Shown here: in pieces, positions 1 through 12,804 of the stretch
How positions within the stretch are numbered: position 1 is the stretch's first letter
How the letters are laid out: every line of letters begins with the position of its first letter
Assembly: GCA_037013685.1 (NCBI GenBank)
Contig: CM072884.1
Span: 102,475,548 to 102,539,547 of the forward strand
Origin: Acridotheres tristis
Lineage: Eukaryota > Chordata > Aves > Passeriformes > Sturnidae
Direction: 5' to 3'
DNA length: 64,000 nucleotides
Notes under the pieces: model-generated
Told to the model about the DNA's origin: nothing
Database searches by the model: none
The model's input: the letters and a program-made list of their open reading frames with translations, nothing else
Position numbers and translations under genes: made by a program

Positions 1-3000
1 AGGTTTGGGGAAAGTTCCTGAGAAACAAGATACTTACATGTTGGAAAGAGTCTTAATATGACCTCTACTAAACCATATATATCAGGAGGTAGTAGGGAAG
101 TGAGTCTCAGAACCATGTGTAAGAGACAAGAGATATTGTGGATAGGAAAAGGAAGACATGATGGCTGAGAGAATGCAGAAAGAATTTTTAATTAATGTAA
201 AGGAACCAAAAATCCTGGAAGGTTTATTGATTACATTACGATATTTGTGAAGAAAACATATCATTTGGTGTAAAAAAACTCTGCAGCATAACTGTCTAAT
301 TCTTGAAGAAATGTCAGATTCTTAGAAAAGAAAAATGTCTTATATTAGATCAACTGCTGGAAAAGAAGATTGGATTTTGGATATGTGAGGTCTTCATCAA
401 AGGGAAGTTTTGAAGTTCTTTACTATTATTGTTTATTTCTGAAGAGAACCATTATAATTTTTTCTCCATGTATTATAAAAATAGGTGCTAAAAATGTGCT
501 CAGTGATCATCAAAAGAAATTTAAGTCAGTTAAGTGGAAAAACCAACTCTAATTCTTGGAGAAGTACTAGAAGTGAAACAGCGACACTATGATTGCTTTC
601 TTTTGGAGGTCTTTTAAAAATAGACTAGACAAACATGCAACCTATCTATCCAAGACACATTAGTCAGTCTTTCTAGTCTTATCTGGAGATTCACTTAGTT
701 GTATGGTTGAACTCTGATTTACAAAGACATGTTCATGTGAGAATCCCTTATTTTATTTTCCCCTTTAACTAAAGCTGCTACTTGTTGGTTTCTGCAATTT
801 TTGGTGCTATCAAAAAGAAATTAAATGTTCAGTAAAAATTTAATGCTATAATCTAAATACAACAATTGGAATTCTGTTAAATTATTTCAAGTTGTTCCCA
901 TAAACATGTGAAACACTGATAGTTATGTGACCAAATCCATCAAAGTGATAAGGTTCTTGCTAAGTGTACAGATTCTCATGTGAAAGTCAGTATGCAAAGG
1001 AGGGAGTGAGCAGATTTTCACAATCAAATTTCCAGATTAAAAAACCCAAACCAACAAGAAACATCACTGAGAGGCAAAAGTGAAACTCTCAACATAAAGT
1101 GAACTCGTACAGAAAATTCCAGGAGAAGATGTATCATGGAAGAAAAGCCAAAGAAAGGGTCAAAAAAGCAAACATATTTTCTCTTCTTTTATTTATTTCT
1201 TAGATGAGTGCTTCTATGTTCTCTGGGGTAGAGTGGAATGCCTGAAGAGATTTCTGTTAGTGCTTGAAGAACAGCTTCTCCATTATTTTAAGACTCCACT
1301 CACCAATTTAATATTGTTATTTTAAATAAAAAAATATGTCTATCTTATACTGCAGATATCCTGATTATAAAAAGCAATACCTAGATATTGCAGATATAAA
1401 ACGACAAACTGCATACACACACACACACCCACATATGAAAAAGAAGACCAAATTACGCGTTTGTGCTCATAATAAAAATCTTGCAGACTCCTGCCTCTCT
1501 TCTGTCTTTACCAGCTCAGCCTCATGAATTTTAGGGAGGTTTGCCCTAAAGCCCAAGAATTTTGACTGCATGTCACAGTTATAACAGTGAGAAAGTTCAT
1601 GGAGAAAGACCTGTCAGAATCCTTTTTTTTTAGACCACTGTAGCATTTTCCCATGTTCCTCTGCTGAAAGCAATACAGCAGTGTTTGATATATGGATAAG
1701 GCACTGACAAACCTTACCTCTGTCTAGATAAATAATATATTATATCTTGAGGACTGAACTTCAGCAGCAGGTGCCAGCTTTACATCAGCAGGTACCCAAG
1801 ACATGACAGAAATGGATGTTTGCAGCAGATTCTGCCCTTTGATCAATGTCCTTCATTCCTTGCAGCCTCAGTGCAGATCGTGTTACTTTGCTCCCTCAGC
1901 TCCATGAGAGCATGCCTGGGGTCTCACCTAGACCCCTCAGGAGCAAGCCAACTTTCAGTGAGGAAACTTCTCACCTTCACCACATGCTAATTGGATGAAG
2001 CAGACAGAATCACTGCTGATTTTTCATTGTCACACAGAATTTTGTGATTAGGAACTGTGGTTTGTGCACAGAATTGGACAAAATTATCATCAAGGCTGGT
2101 GTTCTTTTAACCATCTTTTCCAATAAGAACAAAAAATTAATCTTATGTTCAATGTCAGTGTAAATTAAAGAATAGTTTTGTGTTATATACATCCCAAAAC
2201 CTCAAGATTATAATCTGACTACACCAGATTGTATGGTATCCCATTTCTCATGGCTGGTTAAAAACCTCATAGGCAGCTCAGACACATACATTAGGTAGAC
2301 ACAGTGTTTGCTTAACTTTCAAGAACCTCATTCAGATTCACATGGACCAGTGTTACATGTGCCATTCCCAATTCTTTATTTGTTGGCTGTTGGCACTACT
2401 GCTTTGGACTCTGACCCTAAAGCCTGTGTCCTGAAGCCACGGTATAATAGAAGCAAGTCTGGGGTTAGAGTAGAGCCACCTGGATTCCTTGATGTAGAGA
2501 CAGACATTATAGTTTTCATCTTGTGGCTGAGGATCAAATTGGACATGGAGAGACAGAAAGAGCTCTGTGATGTGATGGGAAGTTGTATTTGATGTACTTG
2601 ATGCTACTTTGGTTTCATTCCGTACTGCAGTTTACCCATCTAAACCCAAAGCTCCAGTTTCAACTATGGAATGAAATCTTATCTCTGCAGAGAATAAAAT
2701 TTAATTTCTCAGCATTTTACAGTACCTGTAGTTTAAGATGCTGCTTTGCATATTTTGAATAACAACATGGTACTTTAGTGGTTTATGGCTGTTTCAGGTC
2801 ATAAAGCATAATTTAAAAGTGAAATTTCATTGGGAATATTAAAGCTCAACAAATTTTTCATGGGGGAGAGTAGATTTTAATTTCAATTAGCCATTACTGA
2901 TGTTAACATTTTATTCACTGTGTGTTATTTTGTATTTCCTCTCATATTAGCCTGTGATTGTGATCTCTCCGAGCAAATATATTTGTTTGTGTCAGACTTA

Positions 3001-4989
3001 CTGTAATTTCTACCTTTTATGAGACAAACCTGGCTTATAGCAAAGGCTATTAGAAACGTTCTTTTCCCACTCTGCAAACCCAGAGAGTTTTATACTGCTT
3101 TGTAGTGCTGCTAGAACAATGCTCCAGAGAGGCGTGAGGTGGCTTTGAGTCAATCATGCTAATTGTTTTTGTATTTTGCTAAGCTACTGCTATCTTCAGT
3201 TGCAATTAACATGACATCTGGCAAAGCACTGGGCTGGAACATTGATTATTCTAATGTTTCTCATTAGTAATCATTAATAAAAAATGAATAATTAAACCGA
3301 TTATCAATTAACCTCTGGCTGAGGTTTCTGACATTATTTTTCCCCTGTAGAGACTCACAGCGTGTACTGTTTAACTTGCTCCGATGTTCACTTCATCCCC
3401 CTTAGAAGATAAAATTGTATTTCATTTTACTCTGAAGCAGCATAATATATACCTTCTGCTTCAGGATCACAACAGCCAATATGCTCTATTCATTGAGACT
3501 GCATTTGTATTCTATTTCTGTGAGCATTGTGTGATTTCTTAAACCTAAGTGCTTACTCACAAGAGGATATAAAACTCTACTTGAGTGGGCATGAGTACAT
3601 AGACTATAAAAAGGGTGAGGAAGGGCAGCTGATAACCTGGCAGTGGTTGTGCACTGGAGCCTAAGTGCTACCTTCCAGAAAGCCTCTCCCTGTGTCTGGG
3701 AGATTAAGAGGGAACATTTGTTTTTTACCTTTCCTGGGAAACTGTTTCTGGTGAGAAACAGCTGTGATTTTGTGATGTGTGCCTTAGCCACATGAATTTT
3801 GCTTAGCAAAATAACTCAGCTTCCTATAATTTGCTATTCTCACATATATAACAGCTAAGGCTGCAGAAATACCATTGTGGTCCACACTGCTTATTTTTAC
3901 AAATAAAATGTAACCGGGGTACATCTGCAAAGGCTAAATACAGTGGAAGGGGGAAAAAAGGGGAGAGATTACTTGTGGTTTATTAACTTTGTTGCCTCTT
4001 ATCACTGGTATTCCTGATGGTTGCATCCTCCATGAATGGTATGAACACCTGAGTAAGGACATATATATTCATGTTTGCAGTTTTCTGTCTAGAGTTAGGA
4101 GCTTGTACTTCCTGGAGTAAAGAACTATATTTAATAACCCAGAGATGACAAGCTGCCTACACAATCAGAACCCAGCTTTCATCTGTTCCTGTGTTAAAGA
4201 TGATCTTCAAGAAGGTGATGGCCACCTGGGAAGACAGATATGGAATGGGAGAGTGAGCTCACTGTACCACTGAACACCTGGGGTGCCTCAGAGCACACAT
4301 AAGACAGATCTGCCTTCTGTCAACCTGAGAACAATCCCTGTGAGCACAACTGTGTGGTACAAGTCAGTGGCTGCTCTGAACTACGCTCTGTTCCTCTTGT
4401 CCTAAGGGACTGTAGGAATTCAGACTATTCCCAAATATACCCTTCTCATTGGTTTCAAAAGGGATTCATCACAAATGAGAAGCTTTTCTAATGTTTGTCC
4501 AGTACCCACCTATTACACCAGATTATTATCTTGGACCTAGATATTATGGCTTTTGAGGAGTTTTGAAAAGGAAGAACAAATCAATCTTTAGCCAGAATCT
4601 AAATGTCGAGGCTGAAAAGACAGCTGTCAGAGCAATACTGACTTGTTAAGCTGCTGTGCATGGCTGAGTTTGAAATGTCAGTAGAAAACTCTTCTTCTTT
4701 TCTGCTCATGGATGAGGAGGAAACAGTGATGATCTTCTACTGAGTCACAACTGCTGGGAAGATGGTACAAAGAACATGGAGCTTAAATTTCTCTTCAGAA
4801 GCAGAGCTGACTGCTTTACACATGAACAGGCACTGCCTAAAGTGACTGAGCTTTAGAAAAATGAATGAGTTCTGAGATTTTTTAAAAATCTCCTACAAAA
4901 TTCAAGAGTTAGGTCTTTAAAGATGTTAGTAAGAGGACCTCCAAAACTGCCCCACCTTAGCCTAATTAAATGCTCCTGTGTAGCATTGC
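1..4989. other. AT-rich sequence without recognisable gene
   Basis: No open frame here is long enough or exon-like enough to support a gene, and I see no CR1 or LTR. The only simple repeat of note is a short (AC)n run at 1415-1428. The block at about 3140-3345 is dense in TAAT/ATTA cores and looks like a possible conserved noncoding element; it is treated under findings. Confidence 0.6.
1415..1428. repeat. Short (AC)n microsatellite
   Basis: Seven AC dinucleotide units in a row, flanked by CAT and CCC. It is short enough to be stable and has no evident function. Confidence 0.85.
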
Positions 4990-5098
4990 TTCATGTAGAT
5001 GTAGCACTTAGGGACATAGTTTAGTGGACTTGGCATTGCTGGATTTATGACTGAGCACAATAATCTTTTCCAGCCAAAGATTCTATGATTCTGTGATT
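4990..5098 (+). mobile_element. CR1 LINE 3' end, 5'-truncated
   Basis: This is the last ~110 bp of a CR1 retrotransposon in plus orientation. It begins in the 3' untranslated stretch (GTAGATGTAGCACTTAGGG and following), passes through a degraded form of the usual 'ATGATCTT..AGGTC..TTCCAACC' tail, and ends in two copies of the 8-bp terminal repeat (ATTCTATG ATTCTGTG). Extreme 5' truncation with an intact 3' terminus is the usual outcome of CR1 target-primed insertion. It has no coding capacity. Confidence 0.9.
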
Positions 5099-8000
5099 CA
5101 GGTGCAAAGCAGCATAGAGAAACCGGCCATTTCTCTTGCCATTTCTAAAGCCCCAAGCAAACAAAAAAAAAGAAAGAAGTTTTGCCCACCATTTTCAAAT
5201 CTAGTATGCCTAAAAAACATGAATCAAACTCCTGTAACTACAAACATATGCAGAGCCACAGGCTTTACTTTGTCAGAGAAAACTGAGAATCAATGCTAAT
5301 CTGTGTACAATTCTTCAGGTTGCTAAATGCCTGATGTCTGAGGCTCTTTTTTGTCCTTAAAACTTTTTATTTGTCAAAGAGTAAAATACAAACTCCTGAA
5401 TATATTTAACCTGAATACTGAATTGACCAAAAAGAAAAAAAACAACCCAAACAAAAACAAACCAACCCCCCCCCAAAAAGACCCAAAAAACCCCCCAAAA
5501 ACCAAAAAATAAAACAAACACCCAAACAACCAAACATCCTCCCCCTCCGCCCCCAATTTTAATTACCTCTATTTTCTTCAGGAAGGAAAAATTATTTTCC
5601 CTAGAAATTCCTCATTTCTCAATATGGCTAAATTACCACACTCTTTTTCTGGTAAATGTTAGGGCTCTTCTGCATCTCTGCTTTAAGATATGAATCAAAA
5701 CAGCTCATGTAAAAGTGCTTTTTCCTTAAAAATACTCACTGACTAATTTACATGAGATATTTCAGGCTGTGGAATTTTTATGAAGAATCTGTTAAGCTTT
5801 GTGCTGACATTTGATTAATCACTTGTTTTTAACAAGAATATTGGCTAATTCTGTCAATGTGACAAAAGATGTGGTCAAATATTGATGCCACTGTTATTGC
5901 AAAAAACTCTTAAATCATTTAATGATCAAGCAAAAGAAATGAGTATATCTAAAACTATATTACTTCCATCTAAACCAGACATATAATGAGCAAAATATGG
6001 TCAAATGTCTCATTTTACAATACATTTTATTTCCTTTGTTCTATAGGAACTTTAAGACATATACAGCAAATAGATCTGCAGAACAGGTCTATAGAACCTG
6101 AAGTTCCTGGCATGTAACAGGATAATAATGTCTCTAATTGGGCAAATGGTGAGTATCTGCTTTTGAAAAGAGTTCAGGAGGCCAGATTGTCCAAATGTTA
6201 TTATACCTGAATAGAAATGACTGTGTCCCATTTTGAAACGGTGTAAATGGCTACAGAGGATGCAAAGTAGAAATCTGGCACATTTTAGTCATATGTCTCT
6301 TCTGCTCAGCCAGCTTGTAGTCATTTTGATTCATTGCTTTCAGTAATCTTCAGTATTTCAATCTTCGTAGCCACCCCAGGAACACAGCTCAGACTGCCTT
6401 CAGTTTTGTGTTTAATGTGAAGGCCTTAACAGGATGCCATGAATCATTACAGTGACACGAGACCCTCTGGAAATGTAACGTGATGTGTTTTGCTTGCAGA
6501 CGTGGCTAAAGAGACTATAACTGTCACATGAAGCACAAAAGAAAGGAAGATAAGAGCAGTCACTCTGTCTGCCTCTCCAAATGATGTTTAAACAGAAAAA
6601 GATATTGCTAATCTTGTGAAAGGAATTTTTTTATTTCTTTACAGCTTTGAGGAATGAGGTGAATGACTAAAATCCTGTATCAAGGGAGCACTAAGAACAC
6701 ATTGATGGGGAACACAGGAGTGTAGGATTTGCTTTCTCTTTTCTTACCCTTTCCACACCCCCTCTCTCATGCACAGGAACACATTCTACCTCCTCTACCT
6801 GTCTCCACTGTTTTCTTTTTCCCCCTTTGAGGTTCTTCCTCTATTCCATCTATTTTATTCCTGTTATTCAGCTGAGGGCAGGAAAAGAGAGAATTAACAC
6901 AGGTCCCACCGATGTATTAACCATATTAAAACTGAGTTGATACCAAATTCAATAATAAGAACAATAAACAGAACTTGCCAGAAGCTGAAATCTCAACTTT
7001 CAGCTAAAGCAAAGATAAAATAAAGTAAATAACTACCTTCCCATGATTCAATGTTAAGGGCAAAATTCTTGGTGCTGTTGTATTTTTATGCAGGTTTTGC
7101 AGTTTGCAAGATACTAGTGATATTCTTGAATTGGATATAAAAGAACCACCTCTCCACATATTATTTTAAATATTAGGGAGTGATATTTGAGCAAAAGTAA
7201 CACTGAAGACGTGAAGTATCAGCAAAGTCCTGTAAGAGTATCTTTCTTTCTGAGGACATTAATAGAAAGCTTGAGTGTGTGCCTTGCATGTTGCATAAAA
7301 TGACAAAAATTCAAGTAATATAAAATTGACTTATAAATTGAGCATTTTGTCCTCTGATGCAGAAGATGAGGGTACCATCTGAGCCCTTGAGCTGGCTCTG
7401 TAAAGGCGTAGAGTGTTTCATAAATTATGTACAAGTGTATAAAGGAGGATCACATTCTGCTTAGTGATTCTTCAGCTTCAAGGTTCAAAGGATCAAAGGT
7501 GTTTACTTTGCACCTGGGACTTACAGCTGGAGATGGGTGGCAGGTTCAGAGCTATGTGCTTGGATCAGGAGGGAGATACTTAGACTGCTTCTGTCTGTGC
7601 TCTCACCAGCAGCCATGCTGTAAAATACAAAGTTTCATTTTTGCTTTCCTACCTTGTGTTTTGAGATGGTTAGGACTTATTTTATGTTAATGATTTTCCT
7701 ATAAATTAGGATCTTAAATCTTCCCTGCATCTTAAATCCAGTGCATCCTGGTCTGTGTTCTGTCGAAATGGGTATCTACTGCTGATTTTAATGCTTTCTA
7801 AAAAGGCTAGATAGTGTATAAATTTTCTTATTACAGCACTTTAGAGTAGGAGAAAATAAAAAAAAAAAAGAAAGGTAAACTTTCTTTTCCTTAGTCACTT
7901 CAAATATTCTTGTTGCTCTTTTCCTTTTATAGCAATGACCATAGCACTACATAAACTGAGTTCCCCACAGTTTCAGATTTCCAACTTTATTCCACTGTTT

Positions 8001-9517
8001 CCTAAGCAGCAGAGATCAACTAACACTGTTACAATATTGTACTATATTGTACTTGCTCATTCCAGCTCAATGAACTTAGCAGGATTGCATGGCATACTTT
8101 GATTCTTCTGGACTTATCAAGGATTGTCCATGAGTTCAGGGATTTTCATGCACATAAGGGTATAGAACACGAAGAACCTCTTCTTTTCTATAGGCTCCAT
8201 ACTTTAACACTCATGAGTCTTCTGTTAAAATAACATCTAGAAAAAAAGTTGCATTTTTCCAGAACACTTCACAGTATGATGTACTTATATTTGAAAAAAT
8301 CACATTGTTAATGCTATAAAAGCATTATTGCAGACAAGTTGTAGTCTTAGAAGAGCAGTGCAAAGGAAAGTTGTGTCTTCCTGAGGGACGTAATCTGAAA
8401 TAGAATGTGAAAATAGGGATTTCAAACTCCATTAGATATTTTTACGGTCCTGACATAGATAATTGAAGAAATTTAAACAGCAGAGTTTATACCCATATTT
8501 GAAAGGAACAATTACAGGTAATTCTCACTTGCTTTTATCTAGTGCCTCCTTTTATGTATGTAAATTCTTCACTTAGACTTGCAGAGTAGCTCTACAGATT
8601 AATAAGGAATATGAAGGATATCTAGTCTATGAATTGGATCTAGTGACTGGCATTTAACTGCTTTCCTTTCTATCACTTCCTTTTCTGCACCCTTTTCTTT
8701 TCCAAAGGGTTAAGTTTTGCCATTTCTAGCACTTGAATTATGTCCATTTCCCATTATGAAGCTGATCTGAGAAATATTCTTCATTTCAGCAGACCTTAAT
8801 GTCTGACTCCAAGTGCCTTGCAGCACAAAATGTGTGTTATTCTTAGCACTCACTGAAGTGGAATGACACACAGGCAGTGCATCTCTGCTGGGAGCTCAGG
8901 AATCTGAGCTGTGTCCACACCACACATTGTGTTCATGCTGAGGTCTCGTGGGAAGCCAGCAGTTGTGCAGCTTTGCAAGGGGATGCTGCAGAGGAAGGCA
9001 GATCAGAGCACTTACCTTTTCTCTCCCACTGAACCTTCCCATCTATGCAAATGAAATGAGAACGGGTGGTTAAGGCTATTAAACTTCACAAATAAAATAA
9101 TTTAAAATTCCTCCACATTTAATATCGCTTGACAGTGGGAAAAGAATAGATTTTTAGGATACCTAAAGGAAGCAAAAGGTGGAAAAATTGTATGTTCCAG
9201 CTTGTCTAATGGTGCATATTTGACATCACTTTCAGTCTCACTTTATAAGGACCAAAATTCAATGTAGACAACTTTCACTGCTTTTAGTCCAATGAGAGAG
9301 ATTTGCAGTGAGCTCAGTGCTGTAGAATCAACAAAAATCAACATTATGGTTTCAAATGCAATTCCCATGTGTATTTCAGCACAGTTGAAAAAAGAGAAAC
9401 AGCTTCAGAGCCTTGTATATTATGGTCTGAGGCTCTCCTGTCAGACTAAAATTCATTTAGAGCATCAAAAGATTTTTCTTCAAAAAAACCTACTTTCTGC
9501 AAAAAAACTTTGGATAC
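5099..9517. other. AT-rich sequence without recognisable gene
   Basis: Apart from the A/C-rich tract at 5428-5552 and a run of A near 7857-7870, this looks like unique sequence. The open frames (up to 87 codons) show no domain, signal peptide or splice context I can recognise. No tRNA-like cloverleaf was noticed. Confidence 0.55.
5428..5552. repeat. A/C-rich low-complexity tract
   Basis: About 125 bp in which the plus strand is almost only A and C, including a run of nine or more C and several AAAAAC and CCCAAA motifs, with a few G and T. It has no strict period. The minus-strand open frame through it, rich in Phe, Gly and Leu, is a product of the base skew and not a gene. Confidence 0.85.
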
Positions 9518-9660
9518 TGTTGTCGTTTGACACTGGCCCAATGCCAGGCACCCAGGAGTGGTATCCAAAACTGGGCCATGCCACACCAATACTGATATGT
9601 AACAGAAAACTCACTAAAACTCACTCTTTCCCCACTCCCACAAAAGAAAAAAAAATCTGT
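9518..9660 (-). mobile_element. Decayed endogenous retrovirus LTR fragment
   Basis: Starting with TGTTGTCGTTTGACACTGG, this stretch matches my memory of the reverse complement of an avian ERV LTR end: 'TGTTGT..TTTGACACTGGCCCAATGCCAGGCACCCA', followed further on by a CTCACTC..CCCCACTCC stretch. The same 'GCCAGGCACCCA' core appears, reverse complemented, at the end of the LTR at 11342-12291. The middle is diverged or carries an insertion, and the distal boundary is a guess. The 132-codon plus-strand frame overlapping it is not a gene. A solo LTR remnant is the simplest reading; the subfamily is unknown. Confidence 0.5.
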
Positions 9661-11277
9661 ATCTATCTAAATCCTTCGAGAAAGAGGTAGGTGAAATTAA
9701 AAAATTGTGAAGATTTTATGCAGGCTGTGCTAGTGTCTTGGCTAAAGCCAGGCTGGGATCCACTTGGATTAGTCCTCATGAGTTAGTTATCTATAGACAG
9801 AAGTTCCTTGAGAAAAGGAAATAAAAGAGCTGTAGAACCACTTAAATTAATCGATGTTGTATTTAAATTTCTAATATTGCTTTCTGTCATGTATGCCAAT
9901 CTCTTTAAAAAGAACTACTTGTTTCTTAGTTATTTTTTAGGTAGGTAGTTTTTATCGATTCATTCGAGTGTTACATATTTATTGCAATTTGATACATGAT
10001 CTAAGCCTCACAAGTAAAACAGTATCTTTATTTCATTATCTCTGCTTATCAAGATGAGACAGCCAAAATTGATTAAGTTTCAGAATTAATATCAATCTCA
10101 TCCCTAGCTGTCACATACACAGTGACTCTGGGAAAGCATGTTCCACACCAGATTAGAAAAGTAATTAGGGAAATACAGAACATTCTGTTTTTCTATCCTA
10201 TATGACTGCTGCTATTTTTAGAATGTTTAGTGAAGCACGTCAAATACTCTGTGAAACAAACAACTCTTTTAAAAACTTGCATCTTTTCTATTCTCTGCCT
10301 ATTCCCTGTACAGATATGCTTGAAAAAATTCTGAAAATAAACTTTGTTTGGTAGGAAGTAGATGACTCATAATTTGCAGAGTATGTTGTAATGAACCATA
10401 AAAGACTGTTACTGTATGACATAATAGACACCTCTCAACCTACACTGCCACCTACCCTAAATATGCAAATATTTGTTTTAAAATTATTGTTATTCTAATG
10501 AAAATAATACTTCTTTGTAACATTAACAACAAATATTAAAGCACAAACAGAAGTACAACAAATGTGAAATGTTGAATTATAAAAATATCATGCAACCTGC
10601 AGTGATAATAATCATTTCACTAACCTATTTAAGAACATGGATCAATGCCATCACCGAATTTGGAGAAATAACTGTTGTTAGGCTAGATGATATTTACAAA
10701 TATAGAGATCCTTGCAGAGGAGGAAGCCTTTGGAAGTAGTTAAAGAGTGTGCAGACTTTATGAAGCATTTTTCTCATGGTTTGCAATAACAGCATTGGCT
10801 CTGATTAGTAATCTCATGAGATTGCCTATTCCTGCTCTTCATATGAGATTACCATTACCATTCTAATTTCAAAAAAAAGGAATGCACACTAAGCTTCAGC
10901 AATTTGGGTACTGCATTTCAGTGTGACTTCCCACTAACTTTTCTTCTTTCCCTGGAGTGTTAACTGCTCATCAAAATTCACATCTGAAACAAGGTCCTAA
11001 CCAAACTTGTCTAATATCATCCATCAAGCTCTTAGGGCACATGTCTGTCTGTATAATTCTGGTAAAGTACTTCAGAAGTGGTACTTGTGCAAGAAGGAGT
11101 AGAACAAATGTCACGCCTTGACAACAGGAGCTTTCTTTGATTTTTATAAATAAACCTGAAGTTTTTCTGCTACCATTGATCTAATCTTCTACAGCATTTT
11201 TTTCTTTTTTTTTTTTTAGCCTCACTGCATGCCCTAACCAATCCCTGAATCTCTCTTTAGTAAGAGTCATTTTCTTT
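9661..11277. other. AT-rich sequence without recognisable gene
   Basis: No coding signal or known repeat is recognised. It contains a 10-bp inverted repeat at 10808-10852 and a T-rich run at about 11199-11217 just before the CR1 fragment. Confidence 0.55.
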
Positions 11278-11341
11278 CATCTTTTATCTATCCTGGGCTT
11301 CATCAAAAGTAGAGTGGCCAGCAGACTGAGGGAGTTGATTC
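11278..11341 (+). mobile_element. CR1 LINE, 5' part split by an LTR
   Basis: The sequence ATCCTGGGCTTCATCAAAAG and the following ~45 bp match the end of CR1 ORF2 / start of the 3' region (consensus wording 'cctgggctgcatcaaaag.agcgtggccagcag..gagggaggtgattctgc'). The match stops abruptly at 11341, where the LTR begins, and the same CR1 resumes at 12292. This is therefore the left half of one insertion that was later interrupted. Confidence 0.85.
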
Positions 11342-12291
11342 TGCATGGCCAGACTTTGGTAATGGTGGAGCTGCAGGGAGAAGCTGCCAGAAGTTTCCTC
11401 TGTGTCTGGCAGAGCCAATGCCAGATGGCTCCAAGGCTGGGACAATTGGAGGTGGTGGTAACACCTCTGTGATAATAGATTTGAGAAGAAAAAAGGCTTA
11501 CTGCACCGATGTAATTGTGGTCAGAGAAGAGCAGGGTGAGAACATGTAAGAGGAACAACTGTGGGGACATCAAGGTCAGTGCAGAAGGAGGAGCAGGAGC
11601 TGCTCCAGGGACCAGAACTGAGATTCCTCTGCAGCCCAAGGTGCAGCCCATGGTGAGGCAGCTGTGCCCCTGCAGCCCATGGAGGGCACAGAGATGCAGA
11701 GATCCACCCACAGCCCATGGAGGAGATCCAGGCTGGAGCAGGTGGATGCCTGAGGGGAGGCTGTGAACTTGTGGGAGGCTCATGATGGAACTGGCTCCAG
11801 GCAGGTTTCCTGGTAGGACTTGTTACCCTGTGGAGGACCCACACTGGAGCAGGCTGTGCCTCAACACTGAACCCTGTGGAAGAGTGATCCAAGTGTCAGC
11901 AGTTTGTGGAGGACTGTTGCTTGTGGGGTGGGCTCATGTTAGAGAGAAGAACTCTCTGTGAGCAGTGGAAGAAAAGCTGTGATGAACCTCCATTCCCATC
12001 TCCCTGCACTGCTAGGGTAGAGATAGGAAGGAGGGAAGGGTGCAAGGAAGGGGTTTTTAAGTTCTTATTTTACTTCTCATTATCCTGCTCTGATTTTGTG
12101 AGTAATAAATTCAATTAATATCACTAATTGGAGCCTGTTCTGCCCATGCTGGTGTTTGGTGAGTGATCTGCCCCAGTCTTTAGCTCAGCTCACGAATCCT
12201 TTGTTGTATTTTCTCTCTGTCCAGCTGTGGAGGGGAATGACAGAGTGGTTTTGGTGGGTGCCTGACATCCAGCCAGGGTCAGCACACTACA
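11342..12291 (+). mobile_element. Solo LTR of an avian ERV, inserted in CR1
   Basis: A 950-bp element beginning TGCATGGCC and ending CACTACA, so it has the TG...CA ends of an LTR. Internal landmarks I recognise from avian (probably ERVL-class) LTRs are the 'GAGAAGCTGCCAGAAG' block near the start, an AATAAA polyadenylation signal at about 12104, and the terminal 'GGTGGGTGCCTGACATCCAGCCAGGGTCA' region. The flanking five bases are GATTC on the left and GCTCC on the right, at best a diverged target duplication (3 of 5 match). No internal retroviral genes are present, as expected after LTR-LTR recombination. Open frames of 123 and 168 codons on the minus strand and 70-83 codons on the plus strand overlap each other and are chance frames in GC-richer sequence. 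The class assignment is from memory. Confidence 0.8.
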
Positions 12292-12804
12292 GCTCCTCTC
12301 AGTCGAGACAGAATTTAGAGTACTGCATCCAGCTCTGGGATCCTCAGCACAAGAAAGACATGAACATTTTGGAGCAATTTCAGAGGAGGGCCACCAAGGT
12401 ATTTAGACCTCCTGTAGGAGGATGGGCTGAGAGAATGAAGCCTGGAAAAGAGAAGATATCAAGGTGACCTAATTGCAGCCATACAGGACCTGACGGCAAA
12501 CCATGAAAAAATAAAGAGGGACTTTTTACAAGAATGTGTAGTCACAGGACAAGGGGGTGGATTAAAGCTAAAAGGAGGTAGGTTTAGATTAGATATTTGG
12601 AGAAGTCAGTTCTTTGCAGTGTAGTTGGTGACACTGGTTGTGACACTGACACAGGATGCCCAGAGAAGCTGTGGGTGCCACATCCCTGGCGGTGTTCAAG
12701 GTCACACTGGATGGAGCTCTGGGAACTTGGCAGGGGAGTTGGTATGAGATAGTCTTTAAGGTCCTTTCCAACCCAAACCATTCTACGATTCTGTGATTCT
12801 GTGA
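12292..12804 (+). mobile_element. CR1 LINE, 3' part after LTR interruption
   Basis: This continues the CR1 that begins at 11278. It runs from GAGTACTGCATCCAGCTCTGG through the 3' untranslated landmarks (GAGGGACTTTTTACAAG, GGTTTAGATTAGATAT, GCCCAGAGAAGCTGTGG, GGTCCTTTCCAACCCAAACC) and ends in ATTCTACG ATTCTGTG ATTCTGTG, the CR1 8-bp tail. The plus-strand open frame across the junction (LEYCIQLWDPQHKKDMNILE...) is a relic of the CR1 C-terminal coding sequence. A short block near 12380-12470 is strongly diverged. Confidence 0.92.

Noticed and set aside
5374..5556. Minus-strand 60-codon frame rich in Phe, Gly and Leu, like a small membrane protein
   Set aside because: It is the translation of an A/C-rich low-complexity tract.
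9292..9690. 132-codon plus-strand frame
   Set aside because: Its second half lies in a decayed LTR fragment and the rest shows no recognisable protein similarity.
11277..11892. Minus-strand frames of 168 and 123 codons
   Set aside because: They lie almost wholly within the plus-oriented LTR and overlap each other in different phases.
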